A stretch of DNA of 64,000 bases from Syntrophus aciditrophicus SB (lineage in GTDB: Bacteria; Desulfobacterota; Syntrophia; Syntrophales; Syntrophaceae): the NCBI RefSeq assembly GCF_000013405.1, contig NC_007759.1, forward strand, positions 2,047,001 through 2,111,000, read 5' to 3'. The position numbers and the translations under genes are program-made. Positions 42,764-50,733 of this stretch are shown piece by piece. The notes beneath the pieces were generated by a model. It saw only the letters and a program-made list of their open reading frames with translations, was not told the origin of the DNA and did no database searches. The stretch's first letter is position 1; the number at the start of each line of letters is the position of its first letter.

Positions 42764-43774
42764 ATGACAAGGCAACAGAATATGCAAAAAGATCAGACGA
42801 TTGTCCGGGCAGAAGAAGTTCTCAGAATTGAAGCGGAAAGCATCCTGCAGCTTATCGGCAGACTGGATGGAAATTTTTCCCGGGCAGTGGATATTATCTA
42901 TCGTTCTCCAGGAAGGGTGATTGTGACCGGAATCGGAAAATCCGGGTTGATCGGGAAAAAGATTGTCGCCACGATGACCAGCACCGGCACTCAGGCCCTT
43001 TTCCTTCATCCCGTTGAAGGCCTTCACGGCGATCTCGGCATTGTAACCAAGGATGACGTGCTTCTGGCCATTTCCAACAGCGGGGAAACCGAAGAAGTAA
43101 ACCGTCTCATCAGCAGCGTGCAGAAAATCGGCACTCCTCTGATTTCTTTTACGGGCAACCCCTCCTCAACGATGGCGCGAGCCAGCGATGCGGTGATCGA
43201 CGTGGGCGTGGAACGGGAGGCATGCCCTTTCGGGCTGGCTCCCACCTCAAGCTCCACGGCCACACTGGCCATGGGTGACGCCCTGGCTGTCGCCCTGATC
43301 GACAAGCACAAATTCAGCGAAAAGGATTTCTATAAATTCCATCCCGGGGGGAGCCTGGGACAGCGTTTGCGGGCAAAAGTCCGGGATGTCATGATCAGTG
43401 GTTCGGATATGCCTCAGATCTATGCCGGGACATCGGCGATCGATGCCATCTCGGTTCTCGATGAGAAAAACAAGGGCTTTATTCTGGTGACCGATGAACT
43501 CAACCGTCTCCAGGGCATCCTGACCGATGGCGATGTGCGTCGTCTCGTTCGAAAAGGCCTCGATATTTCAGAAAAACGGATTGACGATATCATGACCCGC
43601 TCGCCCAAGTCGATTCAAGACAGCTGGTCTCTTGCCCAGACAATCGAATTCATGCAGAAGGATGAAATCACCGCCCTTGCCGTTGTAAACGGCGGCAATC
43701 AGCTTCAGGGCTACATCCATCTGCACGATATCCTCGGACGGGGCGGCACTGTCCGGATATCATTACCGCTATAG
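42764..43774 (+). CDS. D-arabinose 5-phosphate isomerase (KpsF/GutQ family)
   Basis: Converts ribulose 5-phosphate to arabinose 5-phosphate, the first step to KDO of lipopolysaccharide. 336 residues: SIS domain (about 40-175) with VIVTGIGKSGLIGKKIVATM, LLAISNSGETEEVN, and APTSSSTATLAMGDALAVAL, then two CBS domains (about 210-336). The family histidine is in FHPGGSLGQRL. ATG 42782 has AAGG nine bases upstream and may be the true start; ATG 42764 has no ribosome site. Confidence 0.93.
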   Translation: MTRQQNMQKDQTIVRAEEVLRIEAESILQLIGRLDGNFSRAVDIIYRSPGRVIVTGIGKSGLIGKKIVATMTSTGTQALFLHPVEGLHGDLGIVTKDDVLLAISNSGETEEVNRLISSVQKIGTPLISFTGNPSSTMARASDAVIDVGVEREACPFGLAPTSSSTATLAMGDALAVALIDKHKFSEKDFYKFHPGGSLGQRLRAKVRDVMISGSDMPQIYAGTSAIDAISVLDEKNKGFILVTDELNRLQGILTDGDVRRLVRKGLDISEKRIDDIMTRSPKSIQDSWSLAQTIEFMQKDEITALAVVNGGNQLQGYIHLHDILGRGGTVRISLPL

Positions 43775-43848
43775 ATATAAGCGGATATATCCTTGAAATA
43801 CCTGTGCTTTAATAATCGGGGATAAATCCGCGATGAAATTTTATCATC

Positions 43849-44877
43849 ATGATCTCATCTTTAAAAAAATGCATCATCGTGTCACTCATGCTTGCCGGCA
43901 TCCTGACTTTTCTTCTGCCGGCCAGGGCGTTGTGCGCCGGTAGTGTTCCCTTAAATAAAGGGGCGATCGCAATCATGACCCGGTTTGACGAATCCGGCAA
44001 GGGGTCACCCGAACCTTCTTTCCTTAATCTTCAATACGGTGGATCCGCCGACACCAATGCGGCCCGGAAAACCCTGCGGGCCATGGCCAAGGCGTCACCG
44101 GACTCCAAAGCATCTTACTGGGCTAAACTGGGAACACGATTCTCCGTCCAGAAGGGAAGCGGAGGAGAAACCTACGGAAGGGCAAGAATTACCCTCTACG
44201 GGCTCTCTTATTCCGGAACTGTAAACACTCCGAAAGCCTCGGCAGGGAAAGTCACTCTGAAGATGACGATTTCCAGCATCCAGAGCAAAGCCATGGCGGA
44301 ATTAACCCTTTTAAACGCCTCAGGAAACGGCACATCGCCGAAGATTTATGAAAAAGAAAAGGCAGACGGTTCCGCAGATATTCATGTCACAGCAGGAGAT
44401 ACGATCCTGGTCGAGCTGGAACTCGTTGCTTCGGCAGGCAGTGGATTTCAGAAGTCTCCCGCCGAAGTCGACTTCTACTCGGGAAAGAAAAAAGTCTCCT
44501 TTGAGGGCATCCGGGTCGAGATACTTGACACGGACCCCCCTCTTCCCATTGCCACTCCCCTTCCCGGACAGGTTCTTTTTTACGACAATCCCCGGTGTCT
44601 GAACGTCAAACCCGAGAGCTGCCTTATCCTTAACAAGGGCGAGCAGGTTGATGACCTGACCCAGCGCAGCCGGTCGCAGGACTCTGCGGAAACCTGGAAT
44701 GATCGGATTGCCTGCCTGAAAATAGGGTCGGATGTCAACCGGGTGACTGTCTATCAGAATGCGAATTTCAAAGGAAGGAGCCGCTCTTTCACCCGGACGG
44801 TCTCAAATCCTCACGGAGTTTGGAGCCTTCATGGAAACGGATGGGACAGGGATATCAGTTCCATCGTGATCGAATAA
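43849..44877 (+). CDS. Secreted protein with C-terminal beta/gamma-crystallin-like domain
   Basis: A 342-residue exported protein of unknown function. Signal peptide MISSLKKCIIVSLMLAGIL to ALCAG (cleavage near residue 30). The middle (about 40-235) is beta-rich with no recognised family. The last ~80 residues look like a beta/gamma-crystallin pair of Greek keys: LFYDNPRC, WNDRIACLKIG, VTVYQNANFKGRSRSFTR and WDRDISSIVIE; the DRDISS end is the calcium-binding motif of the family, the NDRIAC one a degenerate copy. Four cysteines could form disulfides. Calcium-dependent envelope or surface stabilisation is a guess. Confidence 0.7.
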   Translation: MISSLKKCIIVSLMLAGILTFLLPARALCAGSVPLNKGAIAIMTRFDESGKGSPEPSFLNLQYGGSADTNAARKTLRAMAKASPDSKASYWAKLGTRFSVQKGSGGETYGRARITLYGLSYSGTVNTPKASAGKVTLKMTISSIQSKAMAELTLLNASGNGTSPKIYEKEKADGSADIHVTAGDTILVELELVASAGSGFQKSPAEVDFYSGKKKVSFEGIRVEILDTDPPLPIATPLPGQVLFYDNPRCLNVKPESCLILNKGEQVDDLTQRSRSQDSAETWNDRIACLKIGSDVNRVTVYQNANFKGRSRSFTRTVSNPHGVWSLHGNGWDRDISSIVIE

Positions 44878-44892
44878 ACCCCTCGATTTCCC

Positions 44893-45294
44893 TCATTCGG
44901 CGGGCAGGATCTTGACCAGCACCTTTCTCGTCCGCGGGCCGTCAAACTCACAGAAGAAGACCGATTGCCACGTTCCTAGCACCAGTCCGCCATTCTCAAT
45001 GATCACCATCTCTGAAGAACCGACGAGCGATGTCTTGATGTGGGCATCGGAGTTTCCCTCCATATGGCGGTATTGAGGATCGCCGAAGGGAACGATTTTG
45101 CTCAGCCCCATCAGAATATCCCGGGGAACGGCGGGATCGGCATTTTCGTTGACCGTCACTGCCGCCGTCGTATGAGGAACAAACACATAACAGATGCCGT
45201 TTCTAACCCTGCTCTCCTTGACGGCCGCCCGAATTCGAGCCGTAATATCGATCATTTCCACGCGTTCATCCGACTTGACAGTAAAGGACTTCAT
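44893..45294 (-). CDS. YjbQ family protein (UPF0047)
   Basis: A 133-residue protein of the YjbQ fold, linked in some studies with weak thiamine-phosphate synthase activity, but of unknown physiological role. CYVFVPHTTAAVTVNENADP (about 40-59) has the conserved His and Asn/Glu, HMEGNSDAHIKTSLVGSS (about 80-97) the second His cluster, and LGTWQSVFFCEFDGPR the closing motif. Start ATG 45294 follows AAGGGGG. It overlaps nothing and is convergent with the crystallin-like gene. Confidence 0.88.
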   Translation of the reverse strand: MKSFTVKSDERVEMIDITARIRAAVKESRVRNGICYVFVPHTTAAVTVNENADPAVPRDILMGLSKIVPFGDPQYRHMEGNSDAHIKTSLVGSSEMVIIENGGLVLGTWQSVFFCEFDGPRTRKVLVKILPAE

Positions 45295-45345
45295 GGTACC
45301 CCCTTTCCGGAAAGACAACAGAAGAAATTTTTAACGACTGTCGAT

Positions 45346-46092
45346 CTAAAGTCTGTTGATCATACCGGCGAGATATCCGGCGCCGTATCCGTTGTCGATG
45401 TTGACGACACAGACCCCGCTGGCGCAGCTGTTCAGCATGGCAAGAAGCGCGGAAAGACCATTGAAGCTCGCCCCGTATCCGACACTTGTTGGGACGGCAA
45501 TGACGGGCTTGTCGACCAGCCCCCCCACGACGCTGGGCAATGCCCCTTCCATACCGGCAACGACAATGACCACCCTGGCTCCCCGGATGGCCTCCAGATT
45601 GTAAAACAGGCGGTGAATTCCTGCGACGCCCACATCGACAATCCTTTCGACCCGGTTGCCGAAGAGTTCCGCGGTCACGGCGGCTTCCTCGGCAACCGGC
45701 AGGTCCGAGGTTCCAGCTGTTACCAGAGCGATATAGCCGGAAGAGACCTCCAAGGCTTTTCTCTTTATGGTAAAGGCCCTGGCCAGAGAGGAGTAAACGG
45801 CAGCGGGACAGATTTTTCTGATTTCCTCGAACAGATCTTCGCTGGCTCTCGTCGCCAGAATATTGGCCTCGCGTTCAAGCATCGCTTTAACAATCGCTTT
45901 TACCTGCTCAACCGTTTTGCCTGAACAGAAGATCACCTCCGGGTAACCGACGCGCCATTCCCGGTGAGTGTCGATCTTGGCACAGCCCACGTCGAGATAA
46001 AAATGGCTCTTCAAAAGGGCCATTCCTTCATCGACAGCGACTCTGCCCTCCTTCACTTTTTCAAGAATATCCCGGAGTACGTCCGTATCCAT
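45346..46092 (-). CDS. larB: LarB, pyridinium-3,5-biscarboxylic acid mononucleotide synthase
   Basis: First step of nickel-pincer nucleotide cofactor synthesis: carboxylates and hydrolyses nicotinic acid adenine dinucleotide. 248 residues; the C-terminal two thirds are a PurE-like AIR-carboxylase fold with VTAGTSDLPVAEEAAVTAEL, DVGVAGIHRL, VVIVVAGMEGALPSVVGGL and IAVPTSVGYGASFNG. The N-terminal DTHREWRVGYPEVIFCSGKT is characteristic of LarB. Third gene of larC-larE-larB. Confidence 0.93.
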   Translation of the reverse strand: MDTDVLRDILEKVKEGRVAVDEGMALLKSHFYLDVGCAKIDTHREWRVGYPEVIFCSGKTVEQVKAIVKAMLEREANILATRASEDLFEEIRKICPAAVYSSLARAFTIKRKALEVSSGYIALVTAGTSDLPVAEEAAVTAELFGNRVERIVDVGVAGIHRLFYNLEAIRGARVVIVVAGMEGALPSVVGGLVDKPVIAVPTSVGYGASFNGLSALLAMLNSCASGVCVVNIDNGYGAGYLAGMINRL

Positions 46093-46113
46093 TTTTGCTC
46101 ATGCTTTCCCAAT

Positions 46114-46929
46114 CTAAGAAGATGCCGATTTCAAAAGGCTTCTGTTCATATTTCCGCTCTCATAGCCTTCCAGTTCCAGGGCCACAAAGACATAACCCAA
46201 AGCCTTCAGGGCCCGGGATACGTCGTCCAGGATTGTTTCCCGGAAGAAATCCCGGCGCTCCTCCCTGCCGACCTCAATCCGGGCAAGATTGCCGTGGCTG
46301 CGGACCCGGACACAGCGGAAACCCGATTCCCTCAGGTAGTTCTCCGCTTTCTCGATTCGATCCAGTTCGCGAAGGGTAATCTCGTGACCATACGGCATCC
46401 GGGACAAAAGACAGGCGTCGGGCGCCTTCTGCCAGTTGGGCAGACCGATTTCCCGTCCGATTTTCCGGATCTCCTTCTTGCGCCATCTCTGCTCCAGAAG
46501 AGGACTGGGGACTTTCAACTCCTTCAAAGCCTTCATTCCGGGGCGGTAATCCTGCAGGTCATCCAGGTTGGAACCGTCCAGGACGGAGGGAATGCCCCGC
46601 TGATCCGCCTCGGCCTTCATGGCGGAAAACAGCTGTCTCTTGCACCGGAAACAGCGGTCGTCCGGATTGAACCGGATCTCTTCGTTCAATGGGATTTCCA
46701 GCACGGCATGGCGAACCCCAATGGTTTCCGCAATCCGGCCTGCCTCACAAATTTCCTCCTTCGGCATATAGGGCGCTGATGCCGTCAAGGCGGTAACACT
46801 GTCCCCCAGAGCCTCCCGGGCAGCCCAAAGCAGGAATGTGCTGTCCACCCCTCCGGAAAAGGCCACAGCACAGGAGCCATAAGATTTCAGAAAGTTCACA
46901 AGGATGTCATATTTCTGAGATCGACTCAT
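46114..46929 (-). CDS. larE: LarE, ATP-dependent sulfur transferase for nickel-pincer cofactor
   Basis: PP-loop enzyme that converts the two carboxylates of the LarB product to thiocarboxylates. 271 residues; SGGVDS at 25-30 is the ATP pyrophosphatase loop. Cys93 and Cys96 (DDRCFRCK) plus Cys173 (APDACLLSR) form the three-cysteine set thought to hold a [4Fe-4S] cluster in catalytic LarE enzymes, in contrast to the single sacrificial cysteine of Lactiplantibacillus LarE; this assignment is inference. ATG 46929 overlaps the larC stop as ATGA. Confidence 0.92.
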   Translation of the reverse strand: MSRSQKYDILVNFLKSYGSCAVAFSGGVDSTFLLWAAREALGDSVTALTASAPYMPKEEICEAGRIAETIGVRHAVLEIPLNEEIRFNPDDRCFRCKRQLFSAMKAEADQRGIPSVLDGSNLDDLQDYRPGMKALKELKVPSPLLEQRWRKKEIRKIGREIGLPNWQKAPDACLLSRMPYGHEITLRELDRIEKAENYLRESGFRCVRVRSHGNLARIEVGREERRDFFRETILDDVSRALKALGYVFVALELEGYESGNMNRSLLKSASS

Positions 46930-48119
46930 CTGCATTTCCCGCTGGACAGAAAATCCAGAATTTCCAGAATACTGACGCCCTTTTCCCCGGCCAGTCTCTT
47001 GCAATCTTCATATTCCGGTTTAGACTTGATTCTCTTTCCTTTAAAGTAGGCTTGCTTCATAGTCACGGGGCCGTATTTCGTCTCCACTGTGGAAAAGTCC
47101 CTTTTCAGCATGACTTTTGATATCCGGTATGCCCTCAAACCGAAAGTCGACGTATGAAGCCAGAGGATTTCTTCCATTTCTTTTTTTCTTTCCTGATCGC
47201 AGATAACGCTCAGGGTCACCGCGGGACGGGACTTTTTCATGAGAATCGGGGTAAGCGTGACATCGAGCGCCCCCTTCTCGAACAGTCTATCCATAACCGC
47301 ATCATACAGTTCCGGATTCATGTCGTCGATGTTACACTCCAGAACCCAGGCATCCTGCTCCGCTACATCCGGGTCAGACTCCCCCTCCCCGCTTTCTCCG
47401 AGATAAATTCTCAGGACGTTCGGAATTTCCGTATCCCTCTGCCCGACGCCGTAACCGATCTTCACGGGGGTAAAATTCAGTTTATCCGTAAAGGAGTCTA
47501 CCGTAGCGGCAAGGATCGCCGCTCCCGTGGGCGTCGTGGTTTCAAAAGCCACCGCTCCGGATTTCAGGGGAATCCCCCTGAGAATCTCGACTGTTGCCGG
47601 CGCGGGGACAGGCAGAATTCCGTGGGTGCAGCGGACAAAGCCTCCCCCTATCTCAACAGGAGAAGAAAGCACACGGTCCACTTGTAAATAATCAAGGCAC
47701 ACCGCGGCGCCGACAATGTCCACGATGGAATCGAGGGCTCCTACTTCATGAAAATGGACCTCTTCCACATCACATCCGTGAACCTTCGCTTCCGCTTCCG
47801 CGACCTTCCGGAAGATATTGAGACCTGTATTTTTTGCCCGGGCGGAAACTCCGCTTTCCTCAAGAAGGCGAGCAATATCGGAGTATGTTCGATGCTGATG
47901 GGAATGATCATGGGTTTGAAGCAGCACCTCGAAGCGGGTTCCTTCAATACCCCGCCGCTTTTCCCTGCTGATTCGAATTTCATAGGAATCATCGATGTTC
48001 ACTTTCTTCAATTCCCCCAGCAGATATGCAGGATCAACACCCAGATCCAGCATGGCGCCCAGATTCATATCGCCGCTGATGCCTGAAAAACAATCATAAT
48101 ACAGTATCTTCATCATCAT
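46926..48119 (-). CDS. larC: LarC, CTP-dependent nickel insertion protein
   Basis: Cyclometallase that inserts nickel into the pincer cofactor. About 397 residues in one uninterrupted frame, unlike L. plantarum where a frameshift joins LarC1 and LarC2. Seen: ILYYDCFSGISGDMNLGAML at the start, HDHSHQHRTYSDI histidine run (about 75-87), VHFHEVGALDSIVDIVGAA, TTTPTGAAIL and the C-terminal CNIDDMNPELYDAVMDRLF. Three adjacent ATGs (48119, 48116, 48113) are possible starts; the ribosome site is weak. Divergent from nikR. Confidence 0.92.
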   Translation of the reverse strand: MMMKILYYDCFSGISGDMNLGAMLDLGVDPAYLLGELKKVNIDDSYEIRISREKRRGIEGTRFEVLLQTHDHSHQHRTYSDIARLLEESGVSARAKNTGLNIFRKVAEAEAKVHGCDVEEVHFHEVGALDSIVDIVGAAVCLDYLQVDRVLSSPVEIGGGFVRCTHGILPVPAPATVEILRGIPLKSGAVAFETTTPTGAAILAATVDSFTDKLNFTPVKIGYGVGQRDTEIPNVLRIYLGESGEGESDPDVAEQDAWVLECNIDDMNPELYDAVMDRLFEKGALDVTLTPILMKKSRPAVTLSVICDQERKKEMEEILWLHTSTFGLRAYRISKVMLKRDFSTVETKYGPVTMKQAYFKGKRIKSKPEYEDCKRLAGEKGVSILEILDFLSSGKCR

Positions 48120-48226
48120 ATTCCGTTGCAAGCGCTTATTTTGCCGTCATCACCCGATAACAGCTCTTCCAGCCTGGAACAGGATTTTCTTCGACTGACC
48201 AACCGCAATACTGCGAATTTTTGAAA

Positions 48227-48256
48227 TTGACGAATCCGCCCGCGAAGTGCTATTAA
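48227..48256 (+). promoter_or_regulatory. Putative promoter of nikR
   Basis: TTGACG (48227-48232) and TATTAA (48251-48256) are 18 bases apart; the start would lie about 23 bases before the nikR ATG. I looked for a NikR-type palindrome between larC and nikR and found none that I would defend. Confidence 0.42.
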
Positions 48257-48285
48257 ATCAACCTATTCCAGCTTAGAGGAAGATC

Positions 48286-48699
48286 ATGTCTGATATCGTC
48301 AGGTTTGGTGTATCACTGGACAACACGTTACTGAAACAGTTTGATCGGTTCATCAAGGATCGGAACTACACAAACCGATCCGAAGCCATACGCGACCTGA
48401 TCCGCCAGGAGCTATTGAAGAAGGAATGGACGGAAGATCAGGAAGTCGCCGGGGCCATTACCTATATCTATGACCATCATCAGCGGGACTTGCTTAATAA
48501 AATAATTGATATCCAGCACGATTTTCATGATGTCATCAAGTCAACACAGCACATCCATCTCGACCATGACAACTGCCTGGAAATCGTCGCGGTCAAGGGA
48601 AATCCGACCACCATCAGCAAGCTTTCCAACGCATTGAAGGCCATCAAAGGCGTAAGACACGGATCACTAAGCATTTCGGGCGTTGGTCAGATCGCATGA
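48286..48699 (+). CDS. nikR: Nickel-responsive regulator NikR
   Basis: Ribbon-helix-helix repressor with a C-terminal ACT-like nickel domain. 137 residues: RFGVSLDNTLLKQFDRFIKD and YTNRSEAIRDLIRQEL make the DNA-binding part; the nickel ligands are in HDFHDVIKSTQHIHLDHDNC, where HIH and the Cys six residues later match E. coli His87, His89 and Cys95, with an upstream His as fourth ligand. It is transcribed divergently from larC-larE-larB, which fits control of nickel use. Confidence 0.93.
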   Translation: MSDIVRFGVSLDNTLLKQFDRFIKDRNYTNRSEAIRDLIRQELLKKEWTEDQEVAGAITYIYDHHQRDLLNKIIDIQHDFHDVIKSTQHIHLDHDNCLEIVAVKGNPTTISKLSNALKAIKGVRHGSLSISGVGQIA

Positions 48700-48766
48700 A
48701 AAATATCTTTTTCTGTTCTGAAAAGACCGTCCATAAAATTCACAGGTCGACAAGTCGGCACGCATA

Positions 48767-48802
48767 AAAGAAAAGGGGTTACAGTAAATCCTGCAACCCC
48801 TT
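48767..48802 (-). terminator. Terminator of tRNA-Val
   Basis: On the minus strand AAGGGGTT (48802-48795) pairs with AACCCCTT (48780-48773), extended by CAG/CTG, and runs into TTTTCTTTT. It lies nine bases after the tRNA CCA end. Confidence 0.8.
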
Positions 48803-48810
48803 GATTTCAT

Positions 48811-48885
48811 TGGTAGGCGGTACTGGGATTGAACCAGTGACTTCTACCGTGTGAAGGTAGCACTCTCCCGCTGAGTTAACCGCCC
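48811..48885 (-). tRNA. tRNA-Val (anticodon CAC)
   Basis: A 75-base cloverleaf with encoded CCA. Acceptor GGGCGGT pairs with ACCGCCT (first pair G-U), D arm GTTAACTCAGCGGG-type, anticodon stem CTACC/GGTAG around TTCACAC gives anticodon CAC (codon GUG), T arm CTGG-TTCAATC-CCAG, discriminator A. Confidence 0.95.
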
Positions 48886-48903
48886 ATCGTCGTACGGGTG
48901 CAA

Positions 48904-48932
48904 GCTATATCCCAAAGAATCCTCTTTTTCAA
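48904..48932 (-). promoter_or_regulatory. Promoter of tRNA-Val
   Basis: TTGAAA (48932-48927) and TATAGC (48909-48904) are 17 bases apart on the minus strand, 19 bases upstream of the tRNA. Confidence 0.55.
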
Positions 48933-48957
48933 GCGAAAATATGGATTCATCTGGTTT

Positions 48958-49764
48958 TCATTTCCCGCCTTCACAGAGTTCCCGATAAAACTCCACCCTC
49001 CTGTCCCTGTAAAGGTGGTTAAAAGGATTCAGGTTTTTGTTCCTGGCCCGGGAAACATCGATATCGACAACCGCCACCTCATCGCCAATCGATCCGGCCT
49101 GATAAAGAACATCGGCATGGGGACCGGTAACCTGACTTTTGCCGGTAAAAGAAAGCGTCCTGCCATCCCGGACATCCTGCCCGGTCCGATTGGCCGTAAT
49201 GGCATAGACATGATTCTCCAGACAGCGGGTTTTCATGGCATCCTGGCAAAAAGGCAGAACCAGGTTGGCACAGTGGCAGATGACATCCGCCCCCTTCAGG
49301 GAAAGAATCCTCATGAACTCAGGAAAAAACCAGTCGAAACAGATCATGATCCCGATGCGGCAGATGCCAAGATCATAAAGTTCAGGGGCGCGATCTCCCG
49401 GTTGAAACCAAAGTTTTTCTTCATTGAACAGATGAATTTTACGATAAGTTCCCAGATAACCCCTTGGTGAGACCAGAACGGCTGAATTATAAAACCGTCC
49501 TTTCTCACGTTCGGCCAATCCGGCCACAATAAAGGAACCACCGCGTCGGGCCATTCCGCACAGGAATTCTGTCGTTCTTCCGCCAGGAATCTCCTCGGCA
49601 AGTTCAGCAACTTCCTGGTGGGCAGTAAAAAGATAGCCGGTATTAAAAAGCTCGGGAAGTACGAGAAGGTCCGCCTTTGTACAATTTATCAGACTCTCTG
49701 TTTGCTGAAGATTCTCAGCAACCTTTCCGAAAACCGGTCCGATCTGAATAAATCCCGCTTTCAT
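48958..49764 (-). CDS. Carbon-nitrogen hydrolase (nitrilase superfamily)
   Basis: A 268-residue amidase-type enzyme of the nitrilase superfamily, substrate unknown. The catalytic Glu, Lys and Cys are in LLVLPELFNTGY (about residue 40), YRKIHLFNEEKLWFQPG (about 112) and IGIMICFDWFFPE (about 146). AANRTGQD-type ITANRTGQDVRDG and VVDIDVSRARNKN are also typical. Length suits a free-standing omega-amidase-like or carbamoyl-putrescine amidase-like enzyme. ATG 49764 follows AGAGGATGG. Confidence 0.9.
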   Translation of the reverse strand: MKAGFIQIGPVFGKVAENLQQTESLINCTKADLLVLPELFNTGYLFTAHQEVAELAEEIPGGRTTEFLCGMARRGGSFIVAGLAEREKGRFYNSAVLVSPRGYLGTYRKIHLFNEEKLWFQPGDRAPELYDLGICRIGIMICFDWFFPEFMRILSLKGADVICHCANLVLPFCQDAMKTRCLENHVYAITANRTGQDVRDGRTLSFTGKSQVTGPHADVLYQAGSIGDEVAVVDIDVSRARNKNLNPFNHLYRDRRVEFYRELCEGGK

Positions 49765-49868
49765 ACCATCCTCTTAATAATGTTATTTTTCTATTTCAGT
49801 ATGTTTCCGCCCTGCCCCTGTCATGTCGGATCAACCTGACCTTGAACCATGACCACAGCACCTTTTTG

Positions 49869-49897
49869 CTTATAATATCAATTCCATAAAAGATCAA
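49869..49897 (-). promoter_or_regulatory. Putative promoter of the nitrilase-family gene
   Basis: TTGATC (49897-49892) and TATAAG (49874-49869) are 17 bases apart on the minus strand, giving a leader of about 98 bases. Confidence 0.5.
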
Positions 49898-50077
49898 TCT
49901 TCTTCTTTCCCTGACGATCAGAGAGCAGCCCTCCTCCTTCAGAATTTGCCCTGAAGAAAAAATTCTTTCTCAACCCGCGCTGATTCTGGATAGCAGAATT
50001 ATTTAATCAATTTTTCAATTTTTGAGTTGGCGAACCTCTATCTAACTCTGCGGATCTACAACAGTTGAAAATATTTA

Positions 50078-50107
50078 TTGACAAAAACAACCCCATAGGT
50101 TAAGTGC
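50078..50107 (+). promoter_or_regulatory. Possible promoter of the biotin carrier gene
   Basis: A perfect TTGACA (50078-50083) is followed after 16-17 bases by a weak TTAAGT/TAAGTG box. It lies in the 453-base gap 49765-50217, which otherwise holds only the leftward promoter at 49869-49897 and AT-rich sequence with no open frame of note. Confidence 0.35.
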
Positions 50108-50217
50108 ACCACGGATTTGATGGCAGTCAACCAGCTTTATAGATAGTGGGTTTCCGTTGCCGAAAGGGATGGGCCCTGGCAGTTAAAATTCATCAAAAGA
50201 AACTGTAGGAGGAAATT

Positions 50218-50427
50218 ATGGAAGTCACTGTACCCATGGAAGGAAAGGTTGTAGCAATCAAAGTTAATGTCGGCGACAAGGTTGAAGAAGACGACGAAAT
50301 CGCGGTCATGGAAGCCATGAAGATGGAAATGCCTGTCCCGTCGCCGGTCAGCGGCGTCGTAAAACAAATCATGGTCAAGGTTGGTGACAAGGTTGCGGCT
50401 GAGGCTGCGTTGATGGTCATCGAATAG
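50218..50427 (+). CDS. Free-standing biotin carboxyl carrier protein
   Basis: A 69-residue biotinyl domain with nothing else attached. EAMKMEM carries the biotin lysine (about residue 36), flanked by the usual glycine turns VKVNVGDKV-like VNVGDKVEEDDEI and SPVSGVVKQIMVKVGDKV. A strong TAGGAGG precedes the ATG. It lies 306 bases before the acyl-CoA dehydrogenase and is the natural carrier for the carboxyl group removed by the carboxyltransferase at 51959-53731. It lacks the proline/alanine linker found in GcdC. Confidence 0.93.
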   Translation: MEVTVPMEGKVVAIKVNVGDKVEEDDEIAVMEAMKMEMPVPSPVSGVVKQIMVKVGDKVAAEAALMVIE

Positions 50428-50531
50428 ATCAGATTTTCCAGATATTACACACCAAAGAAACAAGAAAACACCCCATACCGATCTTTACAAAGTGGTTCAG
50501 CCGCTTCAAAATGCAGGATATTCAATGCAGA

Positions 50532-50568
50532 AACACCGTGCCGGTCTATGCGCCGGCACGGTGTTGTT
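50532..50568 (+). terminator. Strong terminator hairpin after the biotin carrier gene
   Basis: A perfect 13-base stem (AACACCGTGCCGG, 50532-50544, with 50553-50565) around an eight-base loop, followed by GTTTG. It divides the biotin carrier from the dehydrogenase gene; the gap 50428-50733 contains nothing else except a good ribosome site, AAGGAGGAT, before 50734. Confidence 0.7.
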
Positions 50569-50733
50569 TGCCACATGATGCTTGAAATGTTACGCCGATC
50601 ATCCACTCATAAGATAATGTCAGTAGAGCCGCTTGCGCGACTTTATCATGACTTCTTTCCGTTAGGGAACGGCGGACACGGACTGAAGCGGTTTTCTGCA
50701 CCACAATAACATTACCAAGGAGGATACATTATT

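Noticed and set aside
48120-48285. NikR operator between larC and nikR
   Set aside because: I found no palindrome like those known for E. coli or Geobacter NikR; only a weak AAGCGCTT palindrome near 48130.
50532-50568. Inverted repeat as the end of an insertion sequence
   Set aside because: Only one copy, no transposase nearby, and a T-rich tail; a terminator explains it better.
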